DNA of 64,000 bases, taken from Anaeramoeba flamelloides. Lineage: Eukaryota > Metamonada > Anaeramoebidae. Positions within the stretch are counted from its first letter, which is position 1; every line of letters starts with the position of its first letter. The translations under genes were made by a program, and so were the position numbers. The stretch spans positions 372,001 through 436,000 of the forward strand of contig JANTQA010000063.1 of the NCBI GenBank assembly GCA_027625915.1, given 5' to 3'. The notes below the pieces were generated by a model. It made no database searches and had not been told where the DNA came from. It saw only the letters and a program-made list of their open reading frames with translations. This document shows positions 32,970-46,921 of the stretch, piece by piece.

Positions 32970-34309
32970 AGCAAAAACCAAATAAATATTTTTCAAATAC
33001 TAATTCGAAATATATTTTATTTATAAAAAAATTATTTTTGGATATTAATTTTCATTTTGAGTTTTAATTTTTATTTTTATTGTGTTTGGATTTTAATTTC
33101 TTTTTGAAACAAAGAGCAATGATCCTGATTTTTTATTTTAAAAATCTTTATAATTAAAATTAATTTTTATTAAAAAAAATCAATTGTTTTTTCTTGTTAA
33201 TTAAGGATAGTTTACTCAACAAAATCACATTTTGCTTGTATAAAACACTATTTTTATTTTTCTTTTTTTTTTAGTCTATTTATAATGTATATAAGGTTAT
33301 AATTGATAGGATAGCTTACCTTATAAATAAAGAAAAAAGAAAAGATTATATTTTTGAACAAATACAAGAAAATCAATAAAGAAAAAAAATTAAAAAAAAA
33401 TTATTTTTTTTAAAAAAGTTTTGTTTTTTCACCTTGAGTTTTGAATGAGTTTGTTGGTTGTTTCCTTTTTATGTTGAACATTTAATCAATTTATCAAGAG
33501 TTTGAACTCTATTGAACCTGGTTAAAAGTTTGAAATTACTGAACATGTAAAATTTCTTTTTTCAAAATATCAATATTTTAAAGAAAAATTTAAAATCATA
33601 TTTTATTATTTATTAAAACAAATGAGAAACTTCAAAATCTTTTTAAATATCAGAATGTGTTTGAAATAGTTTTTTAATGTAAAACCTGTTTGATTTTTTT
33701 TGAAAACTATTTTCAAATAAATTTAATTTTAAAAAAAAACAAAGTGTTTTTGGGTTTACAAACTTTTCTTACAGTGTAATTGAAGTACTTTTTTCAATAA
33801 AATCTCTATTTTAGGTTTTATAAGGTAAATTGACGAAATATTTAGCGTTTCTATAAGAAAATTGTTTTGATAATGTATTGATCTATTCGGAATTCATAAG
33901 TAAAATGTCAATTTAATTATTCAGAAATAAAAATTTCAAAAAGGAAACAAAATTGTTTTTAAAATGTTTGAAAATTTTCGCATTTTTTGATCAAAAAGTC
34001 AAATAGAAATTGTAAACTACTTTCAAAAAAAAAAAAATAAAATTTTTTCTATTTATGAATATTTTTCATGTTATTATTTTTTTTACAATTTAACCACTTT
34101 TTTCAAATTTAAAAAAGGTAGCGACTTACTAAAAAAAAATAAATAAATTATGAAAGGGAAACAAACCAACCTTAAAAAGATAAATAAAAATTGGAAATCT
34201 TAAAAAAATAAAAATTGTACATTATAATACGTTAATTAAAACGTAAATAGGTATTTTTCAGCATCCAAAGTGAATTTTCTTTTAAAAAAGTCTTGTAAAT
34301 TCACAAAAT
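32970..34309. other. intergenic after ELP3
   Basis: No gene or recognised repeat; AT-rich sequence with several homopolymer runs. Confidence 0.4.
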
Positions 34310-35470
34310 AAAAATGTTAAGGGATCAGTCTTCTTCAGTACAGGGCAAAATTCGAAAATATGTTATTAGTGATATTCTCTACTTACAAATTTTGTATGTA
34401 CCAAGTTTTAAAAAATTCTGATCAACTAAGAAACCCCAAAAAAGAATATTGTTTTTTTTAAGAAATGAGATCAAATTTTTTTTTCCATTTTTTCTGAAAA
34501 AGAAAATATTTAAATTCATCTGATTTCTCATATTATAAATAGTTTTTACCCTTTTTATTACCTTTTACACCATTTTTATACTCTAAATTTTCTTTGTTGT
34601 CACGAATATTAATATAAAGATTTTTTTTCTTTTTTGAGATAAAACTTTTGGTTAACCAAAAAAAAAAAAAAAAAATGATATATTTAACCCATTGGATGAT
34701 AATTGTATTCCTATCAGAAGAAGAGTTATAACATTTAATTTTTTATAGTCATTTTAAAATTTTGGCAAGAAATGTTATTTTTGTTTTAACATGAAATTAG
34801 ATTTTTTCAAAATAAAATTATTCTTGAAGATATTTGGGAATAGAGTAATTTTTTCCTCAAAATTCAAAATCAATTTTTTTCTGATTACAAATATAATTTA
34901 AATTGTTATACGAGTTCTTGTGAATAAGATCAAATAATTTGTTGAAAAAAATTTTCAAAATTGAAAGTTTTTTAGCATTTTTTTTTCATTTTTTGAAAAC
35001 GGAGAAAACAACTTTTTCTAAATCATTAAAGAATAAAAAATTTTATTCTGAATAGATCTCAATTTAATTGATAAACTTTTGTTAAACTTCTATAAAATAT
35101 TCATTTATTGAATCACCTATACCACAATTAGTTTTATTGGCTAAGATTTGAATTGAAATATTAATCATTAAAAAGAATAACAAAATAAATAAATTTACTT
35201 TCAAAATCAAGATTTTCGAACATAAAAACGAAAAATATGTTTTACCATTTTCAAGAATTAACTTAATTGTTAATCAAAATCATAGGTTACTTTTTTTTGT
35301 TTTATATTGGAAACATGCAAATTTTGGATTTCAAAAAAGAAACTCAAATTAATAAATTGTTTATATGAGGCTATCACATTCATTTCAGAAGTCGAAACAC
35401 AAATTACAAAAAAAAATTTTTTTTTTGAGATCTTTACTAGATTTCATTTTATTTTTAAAAATGACTACTC
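34310..35470 (+). repeat. ~1.1-kb dispersed repeat, paired with 53870-54990
   Basis: Shares with 53870-54990, in the same order and orientation, blocks such as CTCTACTTACAAATTTTGTA, GAATCACCTATACCACAATT, CATAAAAACGAAAAATATGT and ATTTTGGATTTCAAAAAAGA. The other copy is the spacer of a giant foldback. No arms are seen around this copy. Nature unknown; probably part of a large DNA transposon. Confidence 0.75.
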
Positions 35471-35637
35471 CCTTAAATCGTTATTTTGCTAAAAATATAA
35501 AGAAAAATAAAATAATTTTAGGTGTTACATTTCGCCAAAAGTGTAAATGTGGAAAATAAATTTAAAAAATTGGTAAAAATCAAATATTTTTTTGAAATCT
35601 ATTATTATTATTTTTTTTTCGAATATATCCCTATTGG

Positions 35638-35697
35638 GTAGATATATATATATATAGTAATATATATATATATATATATATAAATATATGTATATTA
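35638..35697. repeat. (TA)n microsatellite
   Basis: Interrupted TA dinucleotide tract in intergenic DNA. Confidence 0.9.
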
Positions 35698-35807
35698 CTT
35701 CTTATTAAAAAGCAAATTTGCTTTTAATAATAAAAATTAACATTAAATATCTTTCATAACACCGATGTTCTTGTTATTTCTATTCAAGCAATAATTCTGT
35801 TATGATT

Positions 35808-35847
35808 ATTATTACTATTAATATTAATATTATTATTATTATTATTT
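35808..35847. repeat. (ATT)n microsatellite
   Basis: Triplet tract directly after the stop codon of the minus-strand KRR1 gene, probably in its 3' untranslated region. Confidence 0.85.
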
Positions 35848-35850
35848 GAT

Positions 35851-37307
<1,457 letters not shown>

Positions 37308-37785
37308 TACAGTGATCAAAATAATGTGTTTACAAATAAAGATAATCAATGTTTCAAAATATAATCCTTGCTTTTTTTTTCTTCTTGTTCAAATAGTAAA
37401 TATAATTTGCTGATCAATAGTATAACTATTTTCGAATCAATTTTGAAAATAAAGATCTTAACATTTTTTCTAAAATTTGAATTATGGATCCAATTAGTTG
37501 AAAACTTTTTAATTTTTTTGAAATTATTTTTTGTTTTTTTGTTTCATAAAAAAATTTATCTAAAACTTACTATATTTTTTGAGATAAAAGTTTCGATTTG
37601 ATCCTGTTTTTTTTAGAATTTCTTTACAAATAATAGAACTTTAAGAAACCACTGCCATATTTAATTCGGATTTATTATTGTTTTCTTTGATCAGTTGATG
37701 TATAGGTTTTCTATATATAAAAAAAACAATTTGTTATTTTGAAACACTGATAAATATTTTCAAAAGAATTATTTTGAGAACAATA
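37308..37785 (+). mobile_element. ACAGTGATC-type repeat (copy 4, best preserved)
   Basis: A 478-bp element flanked by TA, with left end TACAGTGATCAAAATAATGT and right end GAATTATTTTGAGAACAATA, imperfect inverses. Family blocks present: CTTGCTTTTTTTTTCTTCTT, TCAATTTTGAAAATAAAGAT and GATCAGTTGATGTATAGG. A non-autonomous Tc1/mariner-type element is likely. Confidence 0.75.
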
Positions 37786-37839
37786 GTTCCATTTCGTTTT
37801 TTTATTAACCATCTTTTTGAGGGACTAAGAACATTTCGC

Positions 37840-38110
37840 AAATTTCGAGTATCATGGTTTATTTGAAACCAAATTATTCAAATCATTTCTTGTAATCAAA
37901 TATATAAATATTTTAATAAAAAATGAGATTTGTAGGAAATACCAGGATAAGATATTTACATACCAATTAAAAAAAGCAAATCAAAAAAATACAAAAAATT
38001 GATAGGGAAAAAATAAAAAAAAAACATTTATTTCTTACTCTTATCTATTAAAATTTTATACAATTACTTATTCTTCTAATTTGGTTTTATTTTTATTCTT
38101 CAAAGAGATA
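37840..38110 (+). repeat. partial copy of the giant-foldback arm
   Basis: Matches 52660-52925 (and inversely 56500-56700): blocks ATTCAAATCATTTCTT, ATATTTTAATAAA, CATACCAATTAAAA, and ATTTATTTCTT followed by ACAATTACTTATTCTT. It shows that the arm sequence also exists as a dispersed fragment. Confidence 0.65.
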
Positions 38111-39519
38111 CTTTTGTTTAAAGACTTTTTGATTTATAAACTATTTCCCATAACTGAACAAAAATGATTTCTGAAATTTTGCATCTTTTTTTGATACAAA
38201 TGTGTTTTTTTCCTAAAGGGACTAATACACTACAAAAATTCCTCTAGTAAACACATTAGCAAATCCAAAAAAAAAAATTACCGCACATTAAAATTGAAAA
38301 AAAAAAAGAAACATCAGATTACTACAAAATCAAATATACTTTAAAAGTTATTTTCTAAAGAATTCTTGTTTTAATGGTTTGATCCATTTTTCTCATTTTA
38401 GAAAAGTTCAAAATTCAACACATTTCTGAATTATTTACACAAAAAAATAGTATCTTTGAAAGAAGAAAGAAATCTTATTACCTGTAATGAAGAGAGTAGA
38501 ATACATTGTTAAATTAAAATCACAAAGTTCTAAAATAATCAATTATAAAAAATCTACTTAATTTCGAAAAAATTACAAAAATTATTTTAAACTTGAAGAA
38601 AAATATTATTTTTTGATTCAAAAAACAGTCCAGATCAATTTTTTCTTATTAATTGGATAAAAAAATACCCGAAAAAAAAAAAAGCCTTCGAATTAATTGG
38701 AAAAAAAACTTTTTTTTTTATTCGGCCAAATTAAATTAAGGAATTGTTGAGGAATGTTCAAAATTAATTACTGTTAAGAACATCGAACATGTGACAATAT
38801 TTATATTTTTTTTGGGGAGTATTGGCTGACAAACAGGTTATAAAACAGTAGATAGTTACTTTTGAATAATAGTATGATTTAAATTTCTTAATGAAATGTA
38901 AAGTAAATGTTAAACTTTAATGATATCAATTTAACATTCAATATTCAAGATGTAAATTTTTACAATAGTTCAATTAGGTAAAAGACCTATGAAAAGTAAG
39001 TTCTTAAAAGGGGTAGAACAATCATAAATTAATTTTTATTTTGGTTTTGATTTATTTATATTTTATACAAATAGTTGTAGTGTAGAGTTAGCTCCTTAGT
39101 TCCAAAAAAATACGTTGAAGCATATATTGTTGCGTTACTTCGAAAAAAAAACCTTTTATAATTCTTAGTTTTGGATACTGGTCACAAAGTATCAAAATAC
39201 AATTTTGTTCTCGTACTAAGATGATATTATTCGTAATCAATACTCTACCCCCTGTAATATCATTTTATATTACTTAATATATAATGATTTTTTCTTTCTT
39301 TGTTATTAAACTCAAATTAAAAAAAAGCGATTTTTTCCCAAATCAAAATAATAAAGATCCTTGTAAATATAAAACTTGTTAAATAATACATTGCAGATTT
39401 AGAAGAAAAAAAACATTAAAAATAATAATAAATCTTTGTAAATTTGCTCTTTTATTATAAAAATACTCAAGAAAAATGTTTTAAATCCTAAAAAAGTTAT
39501 TAAAAACCATTTGTCAAAA
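38111..39519. other. intergenic, nothing recognised
   Basis: AT-rich DNA without gene-like frames. Confidence 0.4.
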
Positions 39520-39690
39520 TGAATGAATATTGGGTGAGAAAAATCCCTGTTTCTAATAACAAGATCTTTTTTTATTCTTTTTGAAAGAAATATCAGATTA
39601 ATTATTCTCTAATATAACTAAATTTAAATTAATTTTGAAGGTTAAGGTATAGATATTTTGGGATGATTTTCAAGTATTACTTGATTTTTT
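39520..39690 (+). repeat. fragment of ACAGTGATC-type repeat
   Basis: Only the central part is recognisable: a T-rich tract after CCCTGTTTCTAATAA, then TTAATTTTGAAGGTTAAGG and GATATTTTGGGATG. Confidence 0.45.
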
Positions 39691-39769
39691 TATGAATTTT
39701 CAATACTTTTCTCAGTTGTTTCTATATTTTTTGTCTTTTTTTGGATATTTCTGATTTTATTTCGATAAT

Positions 39770-40302
39770 TAAACCCCATTCCAAAATTTTGGACTCACCC
39801 AAAATCAAAAATAGACAAAAAAAAACCCAATTTATTGTATTTTTCCAAACCTAATATAAAACAATATTTAAGTAACACAGTATTAATGTTTTAATTAGTA
39901 ATCATTTTAATACAAATAAAAAAAAAAACAATATAAAACTCCAAAATAAAAATAGATGTGTCCAAAATAATGAAACGAGCGGAACAAAAAATTACTTGGT
40001 AAATTTATTGAAATTTAGCCAACAATTATTGATCTATCAAATTATAAGATATAATCTACCAACTGTATGTTATTTTCCAATTTAACAAACTCAATACTAA
40101 CCTTCTATCAACCATTGGATAAAAATTCCAGATCTAACAAAACAGATTATCAAAATACAAACAAGGAAATGAAAACAAAACAAAAAGTACAAAAAATGAA
40201 ATAGTTAATAAAATCAAAATTCTTTTCAAACTGAATGTAAAATACGGAAATGATGTTGTTTCAACTGTTTAAACTGTGTCCAAATTATTGGAATCTAGTT
40301 TA
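39770..40302. mobile_element. TAAAC-type MITE with GGACTCA/TGTGTCC ends
   Basis: A 533-bp element flanked by TA. The left end TAAACCCCATTCCAAAATTT and the right end (inverse) TAAACTAGATTCCAATAATT are followed inward by TGGAC. They resemble the ends of the Tc1/mariner remnant at 19851-20890. No transposase; an internal ATGTGTCCAAAATAATGAAA may be a third copy of the end motif. Confidence 0.8.
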
Positions 40303-40706
40303 TCTCTATTTTTTGCGAAAAAATAATATTTTTGATTCTTTAATTTTTTTGATTTTTTTCTAGTAGAATCATAAGAAAAAAAATTTCCTATTTACTTATA
40401 ATTTGTTCTAGATTTCTTTGATCAATTTAAAGTCTTCAAGAAAAATGAAATACTATTTTTTGTAAAATAAATGACACAAAATTTTCATTCAACTTTCAAA
40501 AAAAGATCATAAAATCATGTAAAATTTCAATTTTTTCATTCCTAGTATCAGTTTAAATTATTAATTTTCCCTCTTTGAGAATTGGGATTTTTGGTTATTT
40601 GTTATAATTCTTTGTTCCTGTGTATTTTGGAAATTTGTCGGGATTTTTGAACTATTTATTTTCCAATAAATATTTATAATTTAAGATTCACAATACCCAT
40701 AATCCG

Positions 40707-41214
40707 AAAAAAGATTATCCTGTGTTGTTAGTGGGCATTTTTTAATTTGGTTCTTAGGTGAACGATCTTGTGCTTGTATGGGTTTTAATAGAGGTTCAAA
40801 ATAGCAATTTTTGACAATTTATTTTTTTTTTTCCGAAATCCAAATTGAAGAGTACAAGACGAATTGGCTGGAACTTAAGTTATAAAAAAAATTGGTTTGT
40901 GTGTTGTTGATTGAAATTTTTAATTAAGTTAGGTTTTAATTGGGAGATTTTAAAAACATTTTTTTTTTTTTTAAATAATTAAGTATTGGGAAAATAAAAA
41001 TTTCTTCGAAAAAGCTAAAAATTATTTTTTTTTCTTAAAAACCTACCAACTTATTAATCTTACACTCTTCGATTTTGATTTCGGAAAAAAAAAAAATAAA
41101 TTGTCAAAAATTGCCATTTTGAACAACTTTTAAAATCCATACCAAGCACAAGATCGTTCACCTAAGAACCAAATTAACAAATGGTAACAAATTACACAAG
41201 ACAATCTTTTTTCA
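40707..41214. mobile_element. foldback element with ~190-bp arms
   Basis: The left arm (40707 to about 40900) and right arm (about 41020-41214) are inverted copies. Shared blocks: AATTTGGTTCTTAGGTGAAC, GATCTTGTGCTTG, AATTTTTGACAATTTATTTT, CCGAAATC and AAGAGT. The outer ends are AAAAAAGATTATCCTGTGT against AAAAAAGATTGTCTTGTGT. The spacer of about 120 bp is AT-rich. Arms diverged by roughly a tenth or more, so moderately old. Confidence 0.85.
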
Positions 41215-42770
41215 AATTTCAGGGCTTGTAAACCTTAAATATATAACTATACTGATAATTGAATTATAAATATATAAAAATATTCTCCACCTTTTCTATA
41301 TTTTTTTAATATAAATAGAGTTGTCAAAGAGGTATTTTGTCACATGTGGATCTGTTTGAAAAAGGAAATCACAAAAAAAATGAAAATTTTTCCTTTTACA
41401 AATCCAAATACCAAAGCAAACAGATCAACTTCGGATCGATACAGAAAAATTTATTGTTTATCAAATTAAAACAAAAAACAATTAAAAAACTAAGAAAATG
41501 AATGAAGTGTGCAGATTTGTTTTCCTTTAATTCTGTTTCACTCCTAGGTTCAGAGGTCTCATTTCCAAAGAAGATATGATAAATTCAAATATATTTTATT
41601 AAATTTTTAGTTCAATTTCCATTTTTGAATCTCAATGAACGATACAAAGACAACATCTCAAGAGAAAGAATCTTTTCAAAGTCAAGTCAATTTTTAAAAA
41701 GTTTCTTCACACTTTCACGTAAACAATGAATTGATTGAAAGCTTGTGTAAAAAAATTTGGAAAATCAATTAAAAATTTTCAGATATTTCTATGAATTTAT
41801 CATTATATAACACAAAAAAATCCTTCTTTATTATACAATCTAAACAGTCTTTCAACGTGTTTTATTATATTTTCAGTTTCCTTCCTTTCTTTCTTTATAT
41901 TTTGAGAAAAATTAATAGAACAAAATTGTTGTTTGGTTTTCTCTCTCAGAAGGTTTTGGTTAAATTTTCGAGAAAAGAAACCCTTAGAAATTAAGTACAA
42001 ATTTTTTTTTCATGAGTTAACCTTCTTGATTTGAGTTCTTTTGTGATTGAGGAAATTATTCACAAGTTTTTTTTTGAAGAAAATTTTGACAAAACAAAAT
42101 TTATTACCAATGAACTGAACCCAAATTAGATTGAAAAGTCACTTTTTGAAAATTTTTTCAAATTATTTTTTAAAAATAAAAAATTGACAATCATGAAAGT
42201 ATCTATTTTCAAAACAAAGAATTTTTCTATTTTTGAAACTAGTAAATATAAAAAAGACGAATCACTCTTTAAAAATTAGGATTATTTTGAATTTTTTTAG
42301 AAAAACTTTTCTTTTAAAAATTCGAAAAGTTTTTTTCTGATTTTCCTGATTAGAATTCCTGTTTTAAATAACAATAATTCTACAGGGAGAATTGAACATT
42401 TTTCCTTTGATGGAAATGAGAAAATATCAAAAATCCACATTTATTTTTAATTTTTCCTTTTTACGCAAAACTTTCTTCTTTTCTTTTTTATTATTGAGGA
42501 AAGCCGAAGGTAGATCGAATTATCACCAATTGTAGCCGTTATAAAATCAAACATCAACAATTTGGAAAAGGTGATAATCAGAAAAAAAAAAAAAGAATTT
42601 CGATATTCTCGATCACCAAAAATTTTTTTGAAATAAATCAAAAATTTCAAAAAAGCACTGAAGACAAATTTTAATTTGATAATTAAAGTTGTTTTTGTCA
42701 CAATTAAAGCAAAAAGCGAATTTATAAAAAACAAATACTTTTTTAACAAAAAGAATACAAAGCCACAAGG
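41215..42770. other. upstream region of the TPR-LRR-BTB gene
   Basis: No gene recognised. Two tiny ATG frames (29 codons at 41379, 20 codons at 41636) have slightly better codon use than their surroundings but no support. Confidence 0.4.
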
Positions 42771-45458
42771 ATGGGAAACAAATCGGTCAGCCAATTCTAT
42801 GAGAAGGCCAATTCATTGGTGGATGAAAAAGAGTATAAAAAAGCGGAAAAAATGTATCGAAAAGCCATCAACAAACGCCCAACGGATTTCCGAGGATATA
42901 AAGGAATGGGGGCTGTGAGCTATGAACAAGGGGATTCCAAAGCTGCTGCGTCATATTTAAGGAAGGCCCTAATGTATGAGTCCCGCTCACAAGAGCTTAA
43001 TTATCAGCTTGCACAAATTTTGTATCAAATGAAGGAATACGAAGAATCACAGGAACATTTTGAAAAGGCGATTCTGTTAAATGAAGAAGATCCCAAGTCG
43101 CACTCGGGGCTGGGAAACATTTTTATCAAAGCAGGAAATTTGGAGAGCGCCATTAAACAGTTTTCTATTGCGTTAAAATTGGATCCCAAAGATGCCACTG
43201 TGCACTATGAGTATGGGTGTGCACTTTACAATATGCAAAAATATGAAGAGTGTTTAAAATCGTTTAAACACAGCGTCGTTTTGAACCCAGGCAATTCTTT
43301 CGCTTGGTACTACCTCGGAAAAGGAAACGAAAGGCTCAATCGGATCGACGAGGCTATTAAAAATCTCAAGCAGGCAAGCGAATTAAATTCAAATTTTGGT
43401 ATCGCCTTTCGGGATTTAGGAATCTTACAATACAAATCGCAACACTTAACTGAAGCACTCAGCTCACTGCAAAGGGCAACCGAATTATTGGATGGCGACT
43501 GTTTGACGTTTTTAACCCTTGGCTTTGTTCACTGCGAAAAAGAGAATCCAAATGAAGCATCAGTGTGCTTTAAAAAAACACATGATCTTTATTTAAAGAA
43601 CAACAAAAAGGAACAAGAAGAAGAAAAAGAAAAAGAAACAGAAACAGAAACAGAAACAGAATTGGGGAACAGAAAAAAAGATCATGATCAAGATAAAGAG
43701 AAAGATCAAGATCAAAAAAATGTAAAGTTGAAGACTCTGATACCGAAAAAAAAAGATAATAAAATTGTTTATTATGAATCTATTTATGGACAAGGGATGT
43801 CATTATTTTTATTAAGGCAGTTTGACAAATCTAGGACTCACTTTTTAAAGATAATGGAAATCAACTTGTCCTCAATTGAAAAATTACAGAAATTAAAAGA
43901 GGATTCATCCTTATTTCTAAAAAAAATCAAATTACGTGAAAAATTTCAAAAGGAATTGCTGATTGCACAAAACAATGGACCAGAATTAAAAAAAATTGAT
44001 TGGGGAGGACTAGACATCCAATTAAACCAATCTGATTGTTTAAAAATTTGCAAATTAATTAAAGAAAACCGATATCTTCGAACATTGAAATTATATGGTG
44101 ATCATGGGATCAAAAGTGAATCATTATGTAAAATCATCGCTTCTATAAATGATTCAAGTACGATTGAAAAAATAAAAATCTCTGGCTTGACACCTGAAGA
44201 GTCCAGGATCATTGGTGCGCTGATCAATAACCCCAACCGCAATCATCAAATTCAATCAATGAGGCTATCATTTACTGAAATTGGTTCCAAAAGAATCGAA
44301 TATATCTGTGATGCATTGCATTCAAACAATTATATAACAAAATTACAATTACAGCTGTTTCATTGCGGCGTTGGCAGTGCCAAAATAATGGGCGAAATGC
44401 TGAAAAAGAATAAATCAATAACGGAATTAAAATTATCAAGTTGCAAAATTAATTGTAAAGTTGTCAAGTCCTTAATTGAAGCCTTTTCATTAAACACCTC
44501 AATTAGAATTTTGGATTTATCAAATAACCTAATACAAGCTAACGGCTGCAAGGGGATAGCAAAGGTATTGGCAAAAAACCAGACCATAATTTCCATAGAT
44601 TTGTCAAACAACCCAATCACTGGGAAGGGGTTTGAAAACATTTGTAAGGCGATCAAAAAGAACCATTCCCTGGAAAGCTTGGTGCTAAACGGGCAAACGT
44701 TTGGCAAGTTGCAAGCCAAAATGATGTCCTCAGTTTTAGAACGCAATTTATATCTGATACAGGTACACTTTCAAGTAAATAAGGAAACGCAAACACACCC
44801 TGCAATGAAGAAAATTGAAGAAAAATTGGAACGGAACAGACAGTTAATTTTGCCTATTAAAAGAGATTTTATTAACCTACTCAACAAAGGACATCTTGCA
44901 GATGATAAAATCCACGGCATACCTTTACATAAATCTATGCTGCGTATTAGAATACCCGGGAATATGGATTTGGACAATATTCTTACAATTATGAACCGTT
45001 ATTCAAAAGCCGAGGTGGCAGATTTTTTATTTTGGGTCTATGGAGATTTTATGAAAACATCAAATAACGTTCCCCAAATTGCTGAGAAACTTGGGATTCA
45101 CAACCTAAAGGATTTTTCTCTGATAAGTTCTTTAAAAAATTTATATAATGACCAAGATTCGAAAGATTTCCAAATCTTTTGTGGTAACAAAATCATTAAG
45201 GCACACAAAATGATTTTGGTAGCCCGAAGTGGGTTTTTCAGAAAATTAATTCTTGACTCAAATAATCAATTATCATCCTTTACAGACCATTCGGGAAAAT
45301 CACCCCAAGCGTTATATACACTCATACAATATATGTACACTGACGAAATCAACCCCGAAACAAACGAAATAATGCTATTAGAGTTAGAAAATGCAGTTGA
45401 AGAATACCAATTGAATAGAAGATCTTCTTTAAAAGAACTTTTTAATTTTGATGATTAA
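42771..45458 (+). CDS. TPR-LRR protein with C-terminal paired BTB module
   Basis: An 895-residue intronless frame with undamaged coding signal. Residues about 5-275 hold seven or so tetratricopeptide repeats (for example AEKMYRKAINKRPTDFRGY, AIKQFSIALKLDPKDATVHY). A charged low-complexity linker (about 280-325; EKEKETETETETE) and one more TPR-like helix pair follow. Residues about 405-690 are ribonuclease-inhibitor-like leucine-rich repeats (ITELKLSSCKI, IRILDLSNNLI, IISIDLSNNPI). The end carries a degenerate BTB-like unit (about 715-785; HLADDKIHGIPLHKSML, FLFWVYGD) and a BTB/POZ domain (about 800-870; DFQIFCGNKIIKAHKMILVA, IQYMYTDEI). BTB domains dimerise and often recruit Cullin-3, so a ubiquitin-ligase substrate adaptor is likely, but that is inference. 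MGNKS at the start might allow myristoylation. Confidence 0.9.
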   Translation: MGNKSVSQFYEKANSLVDEKEYKKAEKMYRKAINKRPTDFRGYKGMGAVSYEQGDSKAAASYLRKALMYESRSQELNYQLAQILYQMKEYEESQEHFEKAILLNEEDPKSHSGLGNIFIKAGNLESAIKQFSIALKLDPKDATVHYEYGCALYNMQKYEECLKSFKHSVVLNPGNSFAWYYLGKGNERLNRIDEAIKNLKQASELNSNFGIAFRDLGILQYKSQHLTEALSSLQRATELLDGDCLTFLTLGFVHCEKENPNEASVCFKKTHDLYLKNNKKEQEEEKEKETETETETELGNRKKDHDQDKEKDQDQKNVKLKTLIPKKKDNKIVYYESIYGQGMSLFLLRQFDKSRTHFLKIMEINLSSIEKLQKLKEDSSLFLKKIKLREKFQKELLIAQNNGPELKKIDWGGLDIQLNQSDCLKICKLIKENRYLRTLKLYGDHGIKSESLCKIIASINDSSTIEKIKISGLTPEESRIIGALINNPNRNHQIQSMRLSFTEIGSKRIEYICDALHSNNYITKLQLQLFHCGVGSAKIMGEMLKKNKSITELKLSSCKINCKVVKSLIEAFSLNTSIRILDLSNNLIQANGCKGIAKVLAKNQTIISIDLSNNPITGKGFENICKAIKKNHSLESLVLNGQTFGKLQAKMMSSVLERNLYLIQVHFQVNKETQTHPAMKKIEEKLERNRQLILPIKRDFINLLNKGHLADDKIHGIPLHKSMLRIRIPGNMDLDNILTIMNRYSKAEVADFLFWVYGDFMKTSNNVPQIAEKLGIHNLKDFSLISSLKNLYNDQDSKDFQIFCGNKIIKAHKMILVARSGFFRKLILDSNNQLSSFTDHSGKSPQALYTLIQYMYTDEINPETNEIMLLELENAVEEYQLNRRSSLKELFNFDD

Positions 45459-46559
45459 TTCTTGATTTTTGTTTTTTTATTTTTAGTTTTATTTATCCAT
45501 GTTAATTAAACCATTTTTTATTTGTCTGTTATTATTTAAATAGTTAGTTAATTATTTTTCTCTCTTTATTTGAATTGTTTTTTTTTTTTTTTTATTTAAA
45601 ACATAAAAAATTATGAAAAATATTATCTTTGTATTGAAATAAAATCTTGGTTTATGTTTATTAAAATGATAATTTATTTTGTACAATCCAAGTACTTTCT
45701 TTTATTATTATTGTTATTATTATTATTTTTTTATATATGTTTAAGGGATGAACGTTTACCAAGGATATGTCAAAGATATAAGTAAGCTGATATTGGGTAT
45801 AAATTTCATTATTGAGCCATGGTTCAAATATCTCTGTAAATTTGATTCTTAAAATAGTTTTAATTGTTGATCTCAAATAGTTAAAAAAGACTAATATATT
45901 TATACAAAATTCAACTATTTGAGAAAAATATTAGTTATTTGTCCGGATTTTAAAGGTTGAATTATTAATTTTTAAGACTCCAAATTGAAAAATATCTTAA
46001 TTAAATTTGTCTCGAAAAATATATTAAAAGTTAAAAAATTCAATTTTTTTAAACAATGAAATAATTAACTCTGAGATCCTTTTAACAAATTATTTTCATA
46101 AAATTGCAAATACATTTATGTTAATTCGTTTTATAAAAAGTGAAATAAAAATTATATTTTTTTGGGTTTTTAAATGTGTCGAACTTGATTTTTTTGTCAA
46201 TTCTTTAATCATTAACCAATTTTGATAAAATTTTATATTTAATTTTATTATCCACAATACTACTTGAGTTATAAGAAGAAAAATGCCAGATCTGCGAGTA
46301 CTTCAAAATATTAAATAAAGGGATTTTATAGAAAAAATAATACCATTCGACAATCCCAGAAAACATCTAATAATAAATATTCTTAGATCTCTAAAATAAT
46401 TCTTTTTTATATACTTTTTCAATTTCATCTTGGTAGAATTCATTTTGAGTATTTTATTTAACTCTGTTTCAATTAAAATTTGTATTTGTCAAATTAATAA
46501 TTTTTTGAAAATCATAGTAATTTTTGACAAATAAAAAAATCTAAAGAAACAAAATATTC
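45459..46559. other. downstream intergenic region
   Basis: T-rich 3' flank of the TPR-LRR-BTB gene, then AT-rich DNA. A short TAT/ATT-rich tract lies near 45700-45730. Nothing else recognised. Confidence 0.4.
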
Positions 46560-46576
46560 AAAGAGAGATAATATAA

Positions 46577-46830
46577 ATGATCTCCAAAACTCACATCCAA
46601 CAACAACTATTACAACAAACCACTTTAAATATTACTTTAGTTTTGAAATATTTCCAAGATAAGATGAATTATTGCCCAACAAAGAAAACCGATAATTTAA
46701 AATTGCAGAACAACTTGGTTTGTCTTACAAAAAAGTTCCTACTTTACTAATCAGAACTTTAAAGAGAAGAAACCCCAACAACTTACCCATAACTATTCCT
46801 TTCTTTCTAAAAATAACAAATTAATTCCAA
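46577..46830 (+). pseudogene. transposase-like helix-turn-helix remnant
   Basis: One frame reads ELLPNKENR, then after a stop FKIAEQLGLSYKKVPTLL and RTLKRRNPNNLPI. This has the form of the N-terminal HTH domain of Tc1/mariner or psq-like transposases (IAxxLGxSxxxVxxLL). A neighbouring frame is open from 46577 with different residues. It lies about 90 bp from a palindromic MITE. Short and frameshifted, so identity is tentative. Confidence 0.4.
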
Positions 46831-46921
46831 ATAAAAGAAAAATAAACCACAAATTTTTAAATCGAGGCCCTTTCAATTGATTATGTTTGAGGGAAAATAC
46901 TAATGAAAAAAAAAAAAAAAA

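Noticed and set aside
41379-41698. Two tiny ATG frames (29 and 20 codons) with slightly better composition
   Set aside because: Too short, no splice partner found, no family match.
44360-44977. Minus-strand frames of 128 and 68 codons
   Set aside because: Antisense to the leucine-rich repeats and linker of the TPR-LRR-BTB gene.
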